Shown: positions 29,902 to 39,956, counted from the stretch's first letter. The stretch: DNA of 64,000 bases from Dyadobacter sp. NIV53 (GCF_019711195.1 NZ_CP081299.1:806001-870000); one strand, 5' to 3'. A program made the numbers and translations. The notes: a model not told the origin generated them from the sequence alone.

Positions 29902-30294
29902 CTATTCCGCAAATTCAGAAAAACTATAATCATCTATTGGTTCAGCCTGCCGGAAGTCAAAAGATTTTGGAAGGTTCGTCCGGCATTGCCTGATCTTATT
30001 ACTGTCGTTTTCGCTCAGCAGCATTTCAGTGTAGCCGGCCGTTTCTCCCGTTAATTCCATCCTGATCTTTAATTGCCTGGAATCATCAAAAATGGTGTTT
30101 TTTGTTAGCTCAACCGGCATCATGAGGATCTGATGAGGTTTGGGGAACTGCAGTATCAGGATCGGGACATTACAAATAATTTCAAGGCAAAACATTACTT
30201 TTTCCAATACTGGTTTAGTTATACCGTCTCCATTGATCTTTATAAAAAACCCCTGGGAATCAACAATCATTCTTTTTTCTTCGCTGGTTCTCAT
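29902..30294 (-). CDS. Hypothetical protein (130 aa)
   Basis: ATG at 30294; an ATG at residue 9 is an alternative start. No signal peptide or transmembrane helix. The middle is hydrophobic and the C-terminus acidic. I do not recognise a family. Composition and its position upstream of the DUF1810 gene (38-base gap, same strand) support a real gene. Confidence 0.6.
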   Translation of the reverse strand: MRTSEEKRMIVDSQGFFIKINGDGITKPVLEKVMFCLEIICNVPILILQFPKPHQILMMPVELTKNTIFDDSRQLKIRMELTGETAGYTEMLLSENDSNKIRQCRTNLPKSFDFRQAEPIDDYSFSEFAE

Positions 30295-30780
30295 TTTGCA
30301 AACAAGTAAAGTATTATAGATAAATTATTTTACAACAGATTGATATTCAAAACTACAAAAACATTTCGATATTTTAGGTATCATATATTTGATTATTCTA
30401 GTATCAAATTTGAAAAATAAAAAGCCAGGCAATGAAAAGGATTGTTCGTACTCATAATGGACAGAAATTAAAATGTATTTTTTCACAGGATTTCTAATTA
30501 CGCGATGCACCGGATAAGCGAATTTTGATCCGATAGTTGTCGTATTATTTACCATTTCCCCTCTGATCAAGTATCAGGAGAATTCCCAACATTTACAGCG
30601 GTTTGCAGAAGTAAAATAAGCTAAAAAGGACATATCCGATTTGGACATAATACATCTGAATAACAGGCTATTATACTAAGTAAATCAGATTAAATACAAC
30701 CTTTCAATTGTAATGTCCGTCGTACTGACCTGGACTGATTTTTAATCGTCTAACTACCTTTAAATATCCAATTCAGAGTT
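30295..30780. other. Intergenic region upstream of the second ELWxxDGT gene
   Basis: 486 AT-rich bases between divergent genes. A near-consensus promoter element TACCTTTA lies at 30755-30762, about 20 bases before the plus-strand start. A minus-strand frame (30325-30570) has no family features and I do not consider it a gene. Confidence 0.45.
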
Positions 30781-33498
30781 ATGAAAAAACTTCTTGTTAC
30801 CTGTCTGATGATGATCACATTGTTGTCAAATTTTTGCTTTGGCCAGTTAATTGATTTTGTAAAAGACATCGATCCCGGGCCGGGAGATTACAGGATATTG
30901 AATCTTGTGAATGTAAACGGGACTGCTTTTTTCTTTGCTACTGATGCAGCACACGGAAAAGAGCTCTGGAAAAGTGACGGAACATCCGGTGGAACGGTGC
31001 TTGTAAAAGACATTAACCCCGGTCCGGCCAGCTCTCCTTTATCCGATACAGTGGAAAGTATTAGTGTGGCCGGAACGCTGTTTTTTGTAGGAAATGATGG
31101 TACCAGCGGAGATGCGCTATGGAAAAGCGATGGGACGGAAGCCGGAACCGTTTTGGTAAAAGACATCGTTCCCGGAAGTGGTTCTCCAAAACTGGACGGG
31201 CTTACCGATGTTAATGGAGTACTTTATTTCTTATCTACAACAGCAGCCAACACCAATTTGTGGAAAAGCAACGGCACTACTGCCGGAACCGTCCTTATCA
31301 AAAGCTTCCCGGTTATGACGGAACAAACGCCGGTTGTTTTCCAGGGTAAACTATTCTTTTCCGGCCTCGACCAATTGCAAAACTATGAAGTATGGAGCAG
31401 TGACGGAACCGCAGCCGGAACAACCATTCTCAAAAATATTACAGGTAATGCAAATTCCGGCACACTCGCCCTTACTACGCTGGTGGTTAACAACAATAGC
31501 CTGTATTTTATTTACGATTCAGACCCTACACACCGTGCTGTCTGGACTTCGGATGGCACAGCTACCGGAACAAAGTCTGTATTCAGTATGTATCCTGGTG
31601 CACGAACTAAATATTCAAAACTGGTGAGTGCCAATAACCTGGTTTATTTCAGCATGGAACGCTCTATTTATTTCACCGAGGAATTGTGGCGCACGGATGG
31701 AACTGCTGGCGGAACATTTCATCTAAAATCCTTTCGGAACGACCGGGGAAGTTTCTTTTACATTAGAATTGCTGCACTGAATCAAACCGTATTATTTACA
31801 GCACAAGGTGAGAATACTGGTACGGAGCTTTGGAAAACAGACGGAACAGTGACCGGGACTTTACCTGTAAAGGACATATACCCAGGCCAGGCGACTGGTA
31901 TACCCTACTACAATACGATCAACCTGATCGTTTTACACAACATACTGTATTTTGTGGGAGAAAACCGGCAGAACGGCCAGGAGCTCTGGCGCAGTGATGG
32001 CACAAGCCTGGGAACCTACATCACTGGTGATTACTTTACTGGTCAAAGTTCACCTACATTCGGCCCTTTTATCAATTTGGGAAACAAGCTCATTTTCTCG
32101 GTACGAGTTGGGGAAAGTTTTGTACCGGGTCAACCCAATGTTGCTAAGGGTTATAATCTATACAAATTCGAACCGGAAGGAGATTTTCCAGGCGCAAAAA
32201 GGTTTAATGCAGGTGGGCTGGCCTATGATGCCTCCGAAAACCGCCCTTTTGCAGCTGACCAGTATTTTTCAGGTGTATCGCAAGTTTCTGCCACAACGAC
32301 CGGTACCATTTCCAACACCCCGGATCCGCAGCTTTTCAATGATCAGCGGGTCGGGCCGGCATTCGATTACAGCATTCCTGTTACCAATGGAATCATGAAT
32401 GTAGTACTGCATTTTTCTGAAAATTATTTTGGCGTAATGGGCAAGGGCGGCTTGCCTGGTGCTGGCAGGCGGAGATTTCACGTAAATATCGAGGGTGCCC
32501 GAAAACTGACCAACTATGATATTTTCAGTGCTGCCGGCGGCGCAATGCGTGCCAGAACAGAGGTTTTCAGTGTAAATGTCAATGACGGTTTGCTAAATAT
32601 CAGTTTTTTAACAGGCGCAGCCGACAAGCCGGTTATCGCAGCTATTGAAGTGTTGCCCAACCAGCAATTTGTCCGGAATCCCATTGCCGATGCAACCGTC
32701 AGGAATGGACCTTATTCCTCTACCATATTTGGTAATGAATCCACTTTGGAAGTAAAAACAGGCTCTCTTCCCAGCTACCAAAGAAATGCATACCTAAGAT
32801 TTTTTCTGGGAAAGATAGCCTACGTTGGTTCGGCGAAGCTTCGCCTTTTTGGATCCAATATACAATCGGAAGAAAGTGTAAGTTTGGCCGCCTACAACGT
32901 CAGCGACAATACATGGAATGAAACATACGATTTAGAGTCTTCACCGGTTATTACATGGGACAACGCCCCGTCACCTTCTGGAAGTATGTCACCCATAGTA
33001 AACGTTCTTAATTTTTACAAATATTACGAAATTGATGTTACGGATATTGTAAGATCACAACTGACGGTAAACCGTGAAGTGAGTTTTTATATTACCAATC
33101 CGGGTAACCAGAATACGCATCTAAGTTTTGATAGTCGGGAAGGCTTCATTAAACCTGAACTTGTAATTGAGACTGCGGGTTCTACCACGCTGTTAGCCAG
33201 AATGAATGCAGAAACGAGTACCCCCGCAAATGATTTACTTTCCTCAACGGTGTATCCTAATCCGTCAACTGGCAAAAGGTTTACCCTTCAGCTTTCAAAA
33301 CGCCACAAAGGAGATGTTGACCTGCAACTTACCAATGCCCTCGGTCAGTCTTTTCTATCTCGTCAGATTAAATCCGAAAACACAGCTTTACCGGTAATAA
33401 TAGATGGAACAGCCATGAGATTAGCAGGTGGAATGTATGTACTAAAAGTTAAATCAGGCAGCCACTCCGAGGTCCTGAAAATGGTTTTCCTTGAATAA
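30781..33498 (+). CDS. ELWxxDGT-repeat surface protein with malectin and DNRLRE domains and T9SS sorting signal (short paralogue)
   Basis: 905 residues. Signal peptide 1-22 (ends CFGQ). ELWxxDGT repeats fill about 30-460 (for example ELWKSDGTSGGTVLVKDI), roughly half as many as in the 24089 paralogue. The malectin-like domain spans about 470-625 (FNAGGLAYDASENRP), the DNRLRE module about 632-800, and the T9SS type A domain about 818-905 (TVYPNPSTGKR). From the malectin domain to the end it is strongly similar to the 24089 gene; the repeat arrays differ in length. Probably an exported glycan-binding or adhesion protein. An NTF2-like secreted protein gene follows at 33637. Confidence 0.9.
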   Translation: MKKLLVTCLMMITLLSNFCFGQLIDFVKDIDPGPGDYRILNLVNVNGTAFFFATDAAHGKELWKSDGTSGGTVLVKDINPGPASSPLSDTVESISVAGTLFFVGNDGTSGDALWKSDGTEAGTVLVKDIVPGSGSPKLDGLTDVNGVLYFLSTTAANTNLWKSNGTTAGTVLIKSFPVMTEQTPVVFQGKLFFSGLDQLQNYEVWSSDGTAAGTTILKNITGNANSGTLALTTLVVNNNSLYFIYDSDPTHRAVWTSDGTATGTKSVFSMYPGARTKYSKLVSANNLVYFSMERSIYFTEELWRTDGTAGGTFHLKSFRNDRGSFFYIRIAALNQTVLFTAQGENTGTELWKTDGTVTGTLPVKDIYPGQATGIPYYNTINLIVLHNILYFVGENRQNGQELWRSDGTSLGTYITGDYFTGQSSPTFGPFINLGNKLIFSVRVGESFVPGQPNVAKGYNLYKFEPEGDFPGAKRFNAGGLAYDASENRPFAADQYFSGVSQVSATTTGTISNTPDPQLFNDQRVGPAFDYSIPVTNGIMNVVLHFSENYFGVMGKGGLPGAGRRRFHVNIEGARKLTNYDIFSAAGGAMRARTEVFSVNVNDGLLNISFLTGAADKPVIAAIEVLPNQQFVRNPIADATVRNGPYSSTIFGNESTLEVKTGSLPSYQRNAYLRFFLGKIAYVGSAKLRLFGSNIQSEESVSLAAYNVSDNTWNETYDLESSPVITWDNAPSPSGSMSPIVNVLNFYKYYEIDVTDIVRSQLTVNREVSFYITNPGNQNTHLSFDSREGFIKPELVIETAGSTTLLARMNAETSTPANDLLSSTVYPNPSTGKRFTLQLSKRHKGDVDLQLTNALGQSFLSRQIKSENTALPVIIDGTAMRLAGGMYVLKVKSGSHSEVLKMVFLE

Positions 33499-33636
33499 CA
33501 ATGTGTTTATAATTAACCTTTTACCGTTAAATAAATAATCCGGATAAAGATGAGTAATTGGTTGACTTTCAGTGAAAAGAAGGAGAATTTAACTTTCTTT
33601 TCACTGAAACTTATCACCTGTAAACTTATTCGCAAA

Positions 33637-34188
33637 ATGATGAGAACTACCCGCTTACTTTTCACTTTTCTGTTTATTTGCCTGTTGGCATTTCAGGTAT
33701 CTGCCCAGACAAATACAGCTAGACATCACGCCGATCTGGTGAGCATTTCTCCCAATGCGGACAACAATATCACAGTCGCTATTGATTATGTAAATGCAAT
33801 TGTAAGAAACGACTGGACGAAGGTGCGCAGCCTGATAACTGCTGGCTTCATGCAGTACGGGCCCGGAGCACCCGACTCAACCAATGCTGATCAATATGCT
33901 AAGGTCTGGCAGGAATGGTATCCAATTCAGCAAAACCGTGAAGTATTTATTATAGCAAGTACATCCTTACAGGTAAAAGAAGGCATGAACAAAGGAGACT
34001 GGGTATTGCTCTGGCTCGATTATCATGCTCTGTTTACCAACGAAAACAAATCTGCACACGTACCCATACAAATGACCATCATGATGGAAAACGGCAAGGT
34101 AGCAGTAGAGCGCACTTACTACGACTCGGGCTCTTTGCTGACTCAGCTGGGCTGGACAATGACACCACCGCAAACGGCTAAAAAATAA
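33637..34188 (+). CDS. Secreted NTF2-like (SnoaL fold) protein
   Basis: 183 residues from ATG 33637 (or 33640). The frame can be extended to 33550, but that would bury the signal peptide (MRTTRLLFTFLFICLLAFQVSAQ), so the internal start is right. Residues about 45-170 resemble a SnoaL/NTF2 cone fold (AIDYVNAIVRNDWTKVRSLI at its start). No catalytic residues can be assigned. It lies 138 bases downstream of the ELWxxDGT gene on the same strand and converges with the GH39 gene at the end of the PUL. Confidence 0.7.
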   Translation: MMRTTRLLFTFLFICLLAFQVSAQTNTARHHADLVSISPNADNNITVAIDYVNAIVRNDWTKVRSLITAGFMQYGPGAPDSTNADQYAKVWQEWYPIQQNREVFIIASTSLQVKEGMNKGDWVLLWLDYHALFTNENKSAHVPIQMTIMMENGKVAVERTYYDSGSLLTQLGWTMTPPQTAKK

Positions 34189-34198
34189 ATATCTATCT

Positions 34199-34254
34199 GT
34201 GGCACGACTGGAAACCATTCAGTTCCATCAGGCATTTATGCTCAGCCGTGCCAC
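34199..34254. terminator. Possible bidirectional terminator
   Basis: 8-bp perfect inverted repeat GTGGCACG / CGTGCCAC with a 40-base spacer, between two convergent stops (34188 plus, 34259 minus). The loop is long and there is no U tract, so this is weak. Confidence 0.3.
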
Positions 34255-34258
34255 GGAA

Positions 34259-35941
34259 TTAATCCAGCCAATCCAGTTTTAAAAGCAGGGTCGCCTGACG
34301 TTCAAGTTTAACCTCAACAGAAATCTGTCCATTCTGAGCATTGATATTTTTTGCCGGCACAGCAGTTTGCAATGCACCGGATTTTTCCAGTTCTGCTATT
34401 TGCCCGCCAGATGGTTTCTGTGGAGAACCCATTTTTTTCCATCTTTCGTACGAATTACTGTGCGTTTTATCAATCGCATATTGGGTTAACACGAGTTTTT
34501 TGCCAGCAGGAATCCCCTGCATTTGTACTTTGACCGTTTCTGCCGGTCCTGTTTCGTCTACATCATGATAATTCCAGACCATGACCGAAGCTGTATTTTT
34601 ATCAATTGCCGCCAAACCTCCGATATCCGACTGCTTCCTGACACTTGTATTTAAAATCGAATCCAGGACATACATACGGTTTGAAGTAACGGCCGCACGT
34701 TTTCCTGACATTTTTCCAAACATCCTGAATACATTCAAAACAGGCTTATCCACTCCGTTTGTTGCCAGATCCCTGAATCCGCCAAACCAGGGCTGATTTT
34801 CGAATTCAAATGACCAGGTAACTGCTCCAATTAAATCTTTTTCATGGCGGTCAGCCAATTCATATTTCCGTGCAAAGGAGGCTGCTGTATAACTGGAAAA
34901 CATTGTTCCGTTCCTGTAAGCATTTTCAGGATTTGTGGCCATACTGCACGCAGCACAACCTTCCGGGTCCGATTCGCCAAGAATAACCGGAATATTTTTC
35001 AGCTGAGGATATTTAGCGATCACTGCGAAATTATCTGTAATATTTTTAAGCTGCGCCCTTACATCCATTACCACTTTTCCATCCATTACTTTCGGCGAAC
35101 CTTTGGCATGAAACAAGATCATATCCAGTGGAGAGCCAATTTTACCCGTCACATAATTTGTATCCGAAACACAGTGTTTTAAAAAAGCATCCAGAAATTT
35201 CATTCCGTTACCTGTGATATTACAACCGCCGATTTGCGCATTGGGAAGTGCTTTTTTTACAGCAGCAGCCGAATAATCGTATAATTTAAAGAATTCCGGC
35301 CATGTACCTTTCCAGTATGCACCGTTTGGTTCATTCCATAATTCCCAGTACCAGCTTTCCACTTCCGCCTTACCGTAACGCACCACACAATGCGTAACCC
35401 ACTGATAAACCAGCTCGCCCCATTTGTCATAATCTTTTGGCGGATAAGCCCAGCCGGTCGGCAGTTTACTGAATTTATCGCCCGGGTGCCAGTCGTGCTG
35501 ATAGGGCTGTGGATTCGTAGATAAAGCTTCCGGCATAAAACCGATCTGCGCCAGAGGCTTCATTTTCCTGCTTACATAAGAATCAAAAATGCTGTCCACG
35601 ATAGCCCAGTTATAAACCGGCTTTCCGTTTGCATCTTCGGTATACATATTGGTCGATCCCCATTTCAGGGCAGGTCTCCCATCGCCGGAAGTCATCAGAT
35701 TATGCGTTCTTACATAAACCGGTGAGGGACTGAGAGCTGCCATCTCTGTAAGCAGTTTTTTCCCATCTTTCATATATGTATAATTGGGTTCGTCATAACC
35801 AAACCACGACCAGATGGGTGTCATTTCACCTACTGTTTTATTAAAATCCACCTTAACAATTGCTGGCTGGCTTTGAGAAAACGCTATGGACGAAAACAGC
35901 AGCAGTGCGCTTAAAAAGCTGATACGAAATAATTTTGGCAT
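34259..35941 (-). CDS. Glycoside hydrolase, GH39-like (second copy, end of PUL operon)
   Basis: 560 residues with a signal peptide (about 1-22). The (beta/alpha)8 catalytic domain shows the GH39/clan-A acid/base motif WYWELWNEPN (Glu at about residue 202) and a candidate nucleophile in ILGESDPEGC (about 317). A beta-sandwich C-terminal domain follows. Known GH39 enzymes include beta-xylosidases, iduronidases and some with other glycoside specificities; the substrate here is unknown. It is the last gene of the nine-gene operon, 21 bases after the aldehyde dehydrogenase start-to-stop junction. It is a close paralogue of the GH39 at 41983-43683, with long shared blocks such as NYTYMKDGKKLLTE and YRNGTMYSS/YRNGTMFSS. 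Confidence 0.87.
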   Translation of the reverse strand: MPKLFRISFLSALLLFSSIAFSQSQPAIVKVDFNKTVGEMTPIWSWFGYDEPNYTYMKDGKKLLTEMAALSPSPVYVRTHNLMTSGDGRPALKWGSTNMYTEDANGKPVYNWAIVDSIFDSYVSRKMKPLAQIGFMPEALSTNPQPYQHDWHPGDKFSKLPTGWAYPPKDYDKWGELVYQWVTHCVVRYGKAEVESWYWELWNEPNGAYWKGTWPEFFKLYDYSAAAVKKALPNAQIGGCNITGNGMKFLDAFLKHCVSDTNYVTGKIGSPLDMILFHAKGSPKVMDGKVVMDVRAQLKNITDNFAVIAKYPQLKNIPVILGESDPEGCAACSMATNPENAYRNGTMFSSYTAASFARKYELADRHEKDLIGAVTWSFEFENQPWFGGFRDLATNGVDKPVLNVFRMFGKMSGKRAAVTSNRMYVLDSILNTSVRKQSDIGGLAAIDKNTASVMVWNYHDVDETGPAETVKVQMQGIPAGKKLVLTQYAIDKTHSNSYERWKKMGSPQKPSGGQIAELEKSGALQTAVPAKNINAQNGQISVEVKLERQATLLLKLDWLD

Positions 35942-35962
35942 AACTACTTTATTTAAAATGGG

Positions 35963-37549
35963 TTATAACTGTTCATTCGTCCAGCTGCCGTTAACCAGCC
36001 GGAGCAAAGCAAGCGGATTTTTATTTTGTAATGCTTCGGGCAGGAACTGATCCGGAAAATCCTGGTAAGCAACTGGCCTGGCAAAGCGGTAGATTGCGGC
36101 CGAACCCACTGACGTTGAGCGGCTGTCGGAAGTAGATGGAAAAGGCCCGCCGTGCTGCATGGCGTCACAAACTTCAACCCCTGTCGGATAACCGCCAAAA
36201 ATGATCCTTCCGGCTTTTTGCGTTGTTATAGTGATCAGTTTTTCTATTATTTCAACATCCTGTTCAGCTGCATGCAGGCTGGCCGTCAATTGCCCTTCAA
36301 GCGATTCAAGGACTTCAAATAAATCATTGGTATCAGCACATTTCACAATTAGTGTTTGCGGGCCAAAAATCTCGGCAGACAACGATTTATCTTTCAAAAA
36401 ATCATTGGCATCAACTGAATAAGCAACCGGTTTACCTTCATTTCCCTTTGCTTCTGTTTCCGTTTTTGCTAACAAAACAACCGCAGGATTTTCAGATAAA
36501 CCCTTTATTTTTTCATCATAAACCTGTTGTATACCGCAAGTGAGCATATTGGCCGGTGGAATTTTTGCAATCTGTTTTGCAAATTCTTCCAGAAATAAAT
36601 CAGTGGCCGTACTTTCTGTTACCAGGATCAGTCCCGGGTTTGTACAAAATTGTCCGGCTCCCAAAGTAAAGGCTGCTGCAAGTTCCCTGGCGATTTTGGC
36701 ATAATTCTCCTGTAAAGCACTTTCCAGCAAGATGACAGGATTAACAGAGCTCATCTCGGCATAAACAGGAATAGGTTCTTTTCTTGCGGCGGCCGCATTA
36801 CAAAGCAGCAAACCTACTTTTCTTGATCCGGTAAAACCTACTGCTCTAACTGCCGGATGAGAAACCAGTCTGATCACTTTTTCATTGTCGAGATGCAGTG
36901 CCGAAAACACACCATCGGGCATTCCTGTACGTTTGGCAGCTTTTAATATGGCTGTTGCCACAAGCTCACTGGTACCAGGATGTGCGGGATGGATTTTTAA
37001 AATAACCGGACAACCAGCAGCCAAAGCAGAAGCTGTATCACCACCGGCAGTCGAAAAAGCAAGTGGAAAATTACTCGCGCCAAAAACGGCGACCGGGCCA
37101 ATTGGAACGAACATTCTTCTGATATCAGGTTTGGGCGCTGGTAATCTTTCAGGAATCCCGGTGTCAATCCGCGCATCGAGCCACCATCCATCGCGCAATA
37201 ACCGTGCAAACAACCGGAGCTGATTACAAGTACGCGCCCGTTCTCCGGTAATCCTGGCAACAGGCAGACCTGATTCTGAAACGCAAACTTCCAGTAACTG
37301 ATCCGACAAAGCCATGATCTCCTCGGCTATGGTTTCGAGAAACAAAGCGCGTTGCTGGTAAGAAACCTTTTGAAAGGCACGGAAAGAGCGATCTGCAAGT
37401 AGTACTGCTTTGTCCAGTTCATCTTCGGTTGCCCAATAAAACCAGCCCGGAATATCCTTGTTATCTTTTGGGGAAAATGACTGGAAATTTCGATCTGATA
37501 ATTTACTTTTCGAAAAGCCAATATAATTTGCTCCTGTTATGTCTGTCAT
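35963..37549 (-). CDS. Aldehyde dehydrogenase (NADP+), alpha-ketoglutarate-semialdehyde (2,5-dioxovalerate) dehydrogenase type
   Basis: 528 residues from ATG 37549; an in-frame extension overlaps the upstream MFS gene and adds nothing recognisable. It has the KGSADH-subfamily features: the Rossmann/cofactor region FGASNFPLAFSTAGGD (about 155-170), general base Glu in AEMSSVNP (about 265), and catalytic Cys in GAGQFCTNPG (about 301). Enzymes of this group oxidise 2-oxoglutarate semialdehyde to 2-oxoglutarate, the last step of oxidative, non-phosphorylative pentose and aldaric-acid pathways. It lies between the MFS transporter (38 bases upstream) and a GH39 (21 bases downstream), in the right company for that role. 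A different aldehyde substrate cannot be excluded. Confidence 0.88.
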   Translation of the reverse strand: MTDITGANYIGFSKSKLSDRNFQSFSPKDNKDIPGWFYWATEDELDKAVLLADRSFRAFQKVSYQQRALFLETIAEEIMALSDQLLEVCVSESGLPVARITGERARTCNQLRLFARLLRDGWWLDARIDTGIPERLPAPKPDIRRMFVPIGPVAVFGASNFPLAFSTAGGDTASALAAGCPVILKIHPAHPGTSELVATAILKAAKRTGMPDGVFSALHLDNEKVIRLVSHPAVRAVGFTGSRKVGLLLCNAAAARKEPIPVYAEMSSVNPVILLESALQENYAKIARELAAAFTLGAGQFCTNPGLILVTESTATDLFLEEFAKQIAKIPPANMLTCGIQQVYDEKIKGLSENPAVVLLAKTETEAKGNEGKPVAYSVDANDFLKDKSLSAEIFGPQTLIVKCADTNDLFEVLESLEGQLTASLHAAEQDVEIIEKLITITTQKAGRIIFGGYPTGVEVCDAMQHGGPFPSTSDSRSTSVGSAAIYRFARPVAYQDFPDQFLPEALQNKNPLALLRLVNGSWTNEQL

Positions 37550-37587
37550 TCTGGTTGATTTATAATGAGGGGTTTCAAATATTGACT

Positions 37588-38886
37588 TTAAGAATTTTCT
37601 CCTGTCTGAGCGTATCTGTGCAATGCTTCGTTTCTTACAAGCGGCCCCATAAAAAACAGCATAATGGCCAAACCTACCAGTGCAATGACTCCGAAACCCA
37701 TGAATAAAATACTGTAAGCATAGTCGTAACCCATATCGGTCGCATAGTTTTTGAGCACAATACCTGAAACCGACTGAAAAACGGCACCTCCTAATCCGGT
37801 TCCAACACAAGCCATTCCCCACACTGACGCGGCTGCATTTTTAGGCACTACATCCGCCGGAAAAGCCAGTGAATTTGCCGTATAGGCGGTGTATCCAAAT
37901 CCGGCAAGTCCAAAAACGATCAGCGCTGAAATGGGTGTGGAAATAACAAACGGACCCGCAAGCAGCGGAAGGCTCATGATCATTCCTGCAACTGTTACGG
38001 CAATTTTCCTGGCTCTCGGAATGGGCACTCCTCTTGCAATAATAAACTGTGTAAAATATCCACCGGCCAGATTTCCTACATCAGCGATTAAAAAAGGGAT
38101 CACAGCCAGCCAGCCGATTTGTTTAAGTTCCAAATGGTGCACATCTACCAGATACCGCCCGATCCAAAACGTAACGAAATACCAGACCGGATCCATAAAG
38201 GTTTTTGATAAGGTAAACATGATCACAAACCGCGTTTTCAAAAGTTTAAGTGGTGGAATGGTAAATGTTTTCACCTTTACTTCCGTTTCTTTAGGCGTAT
38301 AATAAATAAACCAGAATATCACCAGCCACAGATAACCGCAAAGTGCCAGAATAATAAAAGTGGATTGCCATCCGTAACTGATCCCCAGATATGCAACGAG
38401 CGGCGGCACGATCACTGCACCCAGCGCCGAACCGCTGTTGAAGATACCTGAAGCCGTGGATCTTTCGTGTGCAGGAAACCATTCGGTGGTCAGTTTGATA
38501 GCGGCAGGCCAGTTACCGGCTTCACCAATTCCGAGCATAAAACGGCAGACCCCGAATTGCAGAGGTGTAACGGCAAAGGCGTGTACGAGTCCGGCTGTGG
38601 TCCAGAAAGCCATACAAAGTGAATAACCTATCCTGGTTCCGAGGCGGTCAATTAAAAAGCCCGAAAAAGCATTTGAGATCATGTACGCCACAAAAAAAGC
38701 GGTGCCGATATAGCCAAATGCATCGTCGGGAATCAGCTTGCGCAGTTCCCCCTCTGCACTCAGGTAATTGAAAGACAGCCTGTGGACATAATTTAAAACC
38801 GTGGCCAGAAAAGCCATTCCAACCATCACCCATCGCATTTTGGAAAGTTTCATGACCGGAGGCGTGGATATAATATTCTCAACCAT
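37588..38886 (-). CDS. MFS transporter, anion/cation symporter (hexuronate-transporter-like)
   Basis: 432 residues and 12 predicted transmembrane helices. The N-terminal NYVHRLSFNYL stretch and the loop FSGFLIDRLGTRIGY (motif A form D-R-x-G) place it in the ACS family with ExuT-like sugar-acid transporters. ATG at 38886. It is the only inner-membrane importer in the operon, so it probably carries the monosaccharide or sugar acid released in the periplasm into the cytoplasm. Gaps to neighbours are 33 and 38 bases. Confidence 0.88.
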   Translation of the reverse strand: MVENIISTPPVMKLSKMRWVMVGMAFLATVLNYVHRLSFNYLSAEGELRKLIPDDAFGYIGTAFFVAYMISNAFSGFLIDRLGTRIGYSLCMAFWTTAGLVHAFAVTPLQFGVCRFMLGIGEAGNWPAAIKLTTEWFPAHERSTASGIFNSGSALGAVIVPPLVAYLGISYGWQSTFIILALCGYLWLVIFWFIYYTPKETEVKVKTFTIPPLKLLKTRFVIMFTLSKTFMDPVWYFVTFWIGRYLVDVHHLELKQIGWLAVIPFLIADVGNLAGGYFTQFIIARGVPIPRARKIAVTVAGMIMSLPLLAGPFVISTPISALIVFGLAGFGYTAYTANSLAFPADVVPKNAAASVWGMACVGTGLGGAVFQSVSGIVLKNYATDMGYDYAYSILFMGFGVIALVGLAIMLFFMGPLVRNEALHRYAQTGENS

Positions 38887-38919
38887 TCATAGTAAGGTTT
38901 AGGCAATCTGAAAATTGAC

Positions 38920-39930
38920 TTACAGCTGGCGGACCGGCCTCAGCTCTTCGTTTTCCGGAGTAATTAAAATTTTGTTTTGCAGTGCACGACCCATTCCCTC
39001 CCAATATACTTTCATCAGGTCATCATTTTGCAAAGCCACATTGTTTCCAAAACTGAATGCATCTGCACCAAAAAAATGAACATGTGCCTGCGTGGGCAAG
39101 CGGTGGCCTGCGTATTTAAAATGATGATATTCCAGGTTTTCAAGGCTGTGAGCCATATTATTTTCACCCGTTTTAATATCTGAACTCCACTTTATCCCAT
39201 CCGCGCCGGAAACACTGACCGTACCTTTAATATCTGTAAAATCCCCGCCGATCACCAGTTCAGGCCCGATTGAACATTGCCGTAATTTGGAAGGGGCCAG
39301 ATAGAGGTAGTTCTTTTTTTCCATGACATGATCTGAGAATTCGTTGCCGGTTGCGAAGCCGATACGCCATGGTTTACCGTTGTCATCTACAACATACACG
39401 CCCGCAATTTCGGGTTCTTCACCTCCGTCATTGGCGTAGGCAGGTACTTCAAGCAGCTCTCCGTGTGCTTTTAAAACACAGCCGTTGCCCTTGTAAAACC
39501 ATTCAGGCTGGACGCCAATTTCACCGGCACGAGGAAATCCCTCTTTCACACCCCAGTCGTACATCACCATACTGTCAGTCAGTTTTTGTTCTGTTGATGC
39601 ATGCATCATCTGACGGTTTAAAGCGCTGTTTTTATGTGTCAGCCCAGTTCCGGCAACCAGGCAGCCGAACGGATTTTGCGGACAGTCAAAAGCTGGAAGG
39701 AGTTTCCAATCGTCATTTCCATTATATATCCGGTCGTAGTTCAACTTCACTTCTGAACGCATGTCCAGGATCAGATCCGCTAATTTCACATTGGTTCGCA
39801 AAGCTTCCAACGCTGCGTCATATACGGATTTAAATTGGCTGATTAAAACCAGTGAAGGTTCCTCAACTATTGCTAATGCACGTCCCTGTTTTTCATGCAG
39901 GATCTGTACAACTCTTATTTTGTTTTCCAT
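38920..39930 (-). CDS. AraD1 family protein (FAH superfamily), probable 2-keto-3-deoxy-pentonate dehydratase
   Basis: 336 residues. The C-terminal two thirds have the fumarylacetoacetate-hydrolase fold: PEWFYKGNG (substrate/metal region), EEPEIAGVYVV (metal-binding acidic residues, about 180) and THKNSALNRQ earlier. The N-terminal extension and length fit the AraD1/GguC group. Known FAH-superfamily relatives dehydrate 2-keto-3-deoxy-pentonates to 2-oxoglutarate semialdehyde (KdaD of Sulfolobus, XylX of Caulobacter). Other FAH enzymes hydrolyse 2,4-diketo-3-deoxy sugar acids, so that is an alternative. The nearby KGSADH-type dehydrogenase favours the dehydratase reading. Gaps to neighbours are 26 and 33 bases. 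Confidence 0.82.
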   Translation of the reverse strand: MENKIRVVQILHEKQGRALAIVEEPSLVLISQFKSVYDAALEALRTNVKLADLILDMRSEVKLNYDRIYNGNDDWKLLPAFDCPQNPFGCLVAGTGLTHKNSALNRQMMHASTEQKLTDSMVMYDWGVKEGFPRAGEIGVQPEWFYKGNGCVLKAHGELLEVPAYANDGGEEPEIAGVYVVDDNGKPWRIGFATGNEFSDHVMEKKNYLYLAPSKLRQCSIGPELVIGGDFTDIKGTVSVSGADGIKWSSDIKTGENNMAHSLENLEYHHFKYAGHRLPTQAHVHFFGADAFSFGNNVALQNDDLMKVYWEGMGRALQNKILITPENEELRPVRQL

Positions 39931-39956
39931 AAAAATAAAATTTCAGTCAGCGCAGA

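Noticed and set aside
30325..30570. 81-residue minus-strand frame in the intergenic region
   Set aside because: No family, AT-rich composition and no promoter; probably chance.
24089..33498. Regular repeats that could be mistaken for a CRISPR array or DNA satellite
   Set aside because: They encode ELWxxDGT protein repeats in frame and vary in length and sequence as protein repeats do.
37550..37822. N-terminal extension of the aldehyde dehydrogenase
   Set aside because: Overlaps the MFS transporter gene in a different frame; the ATG at 37549 starts the conserved protein.
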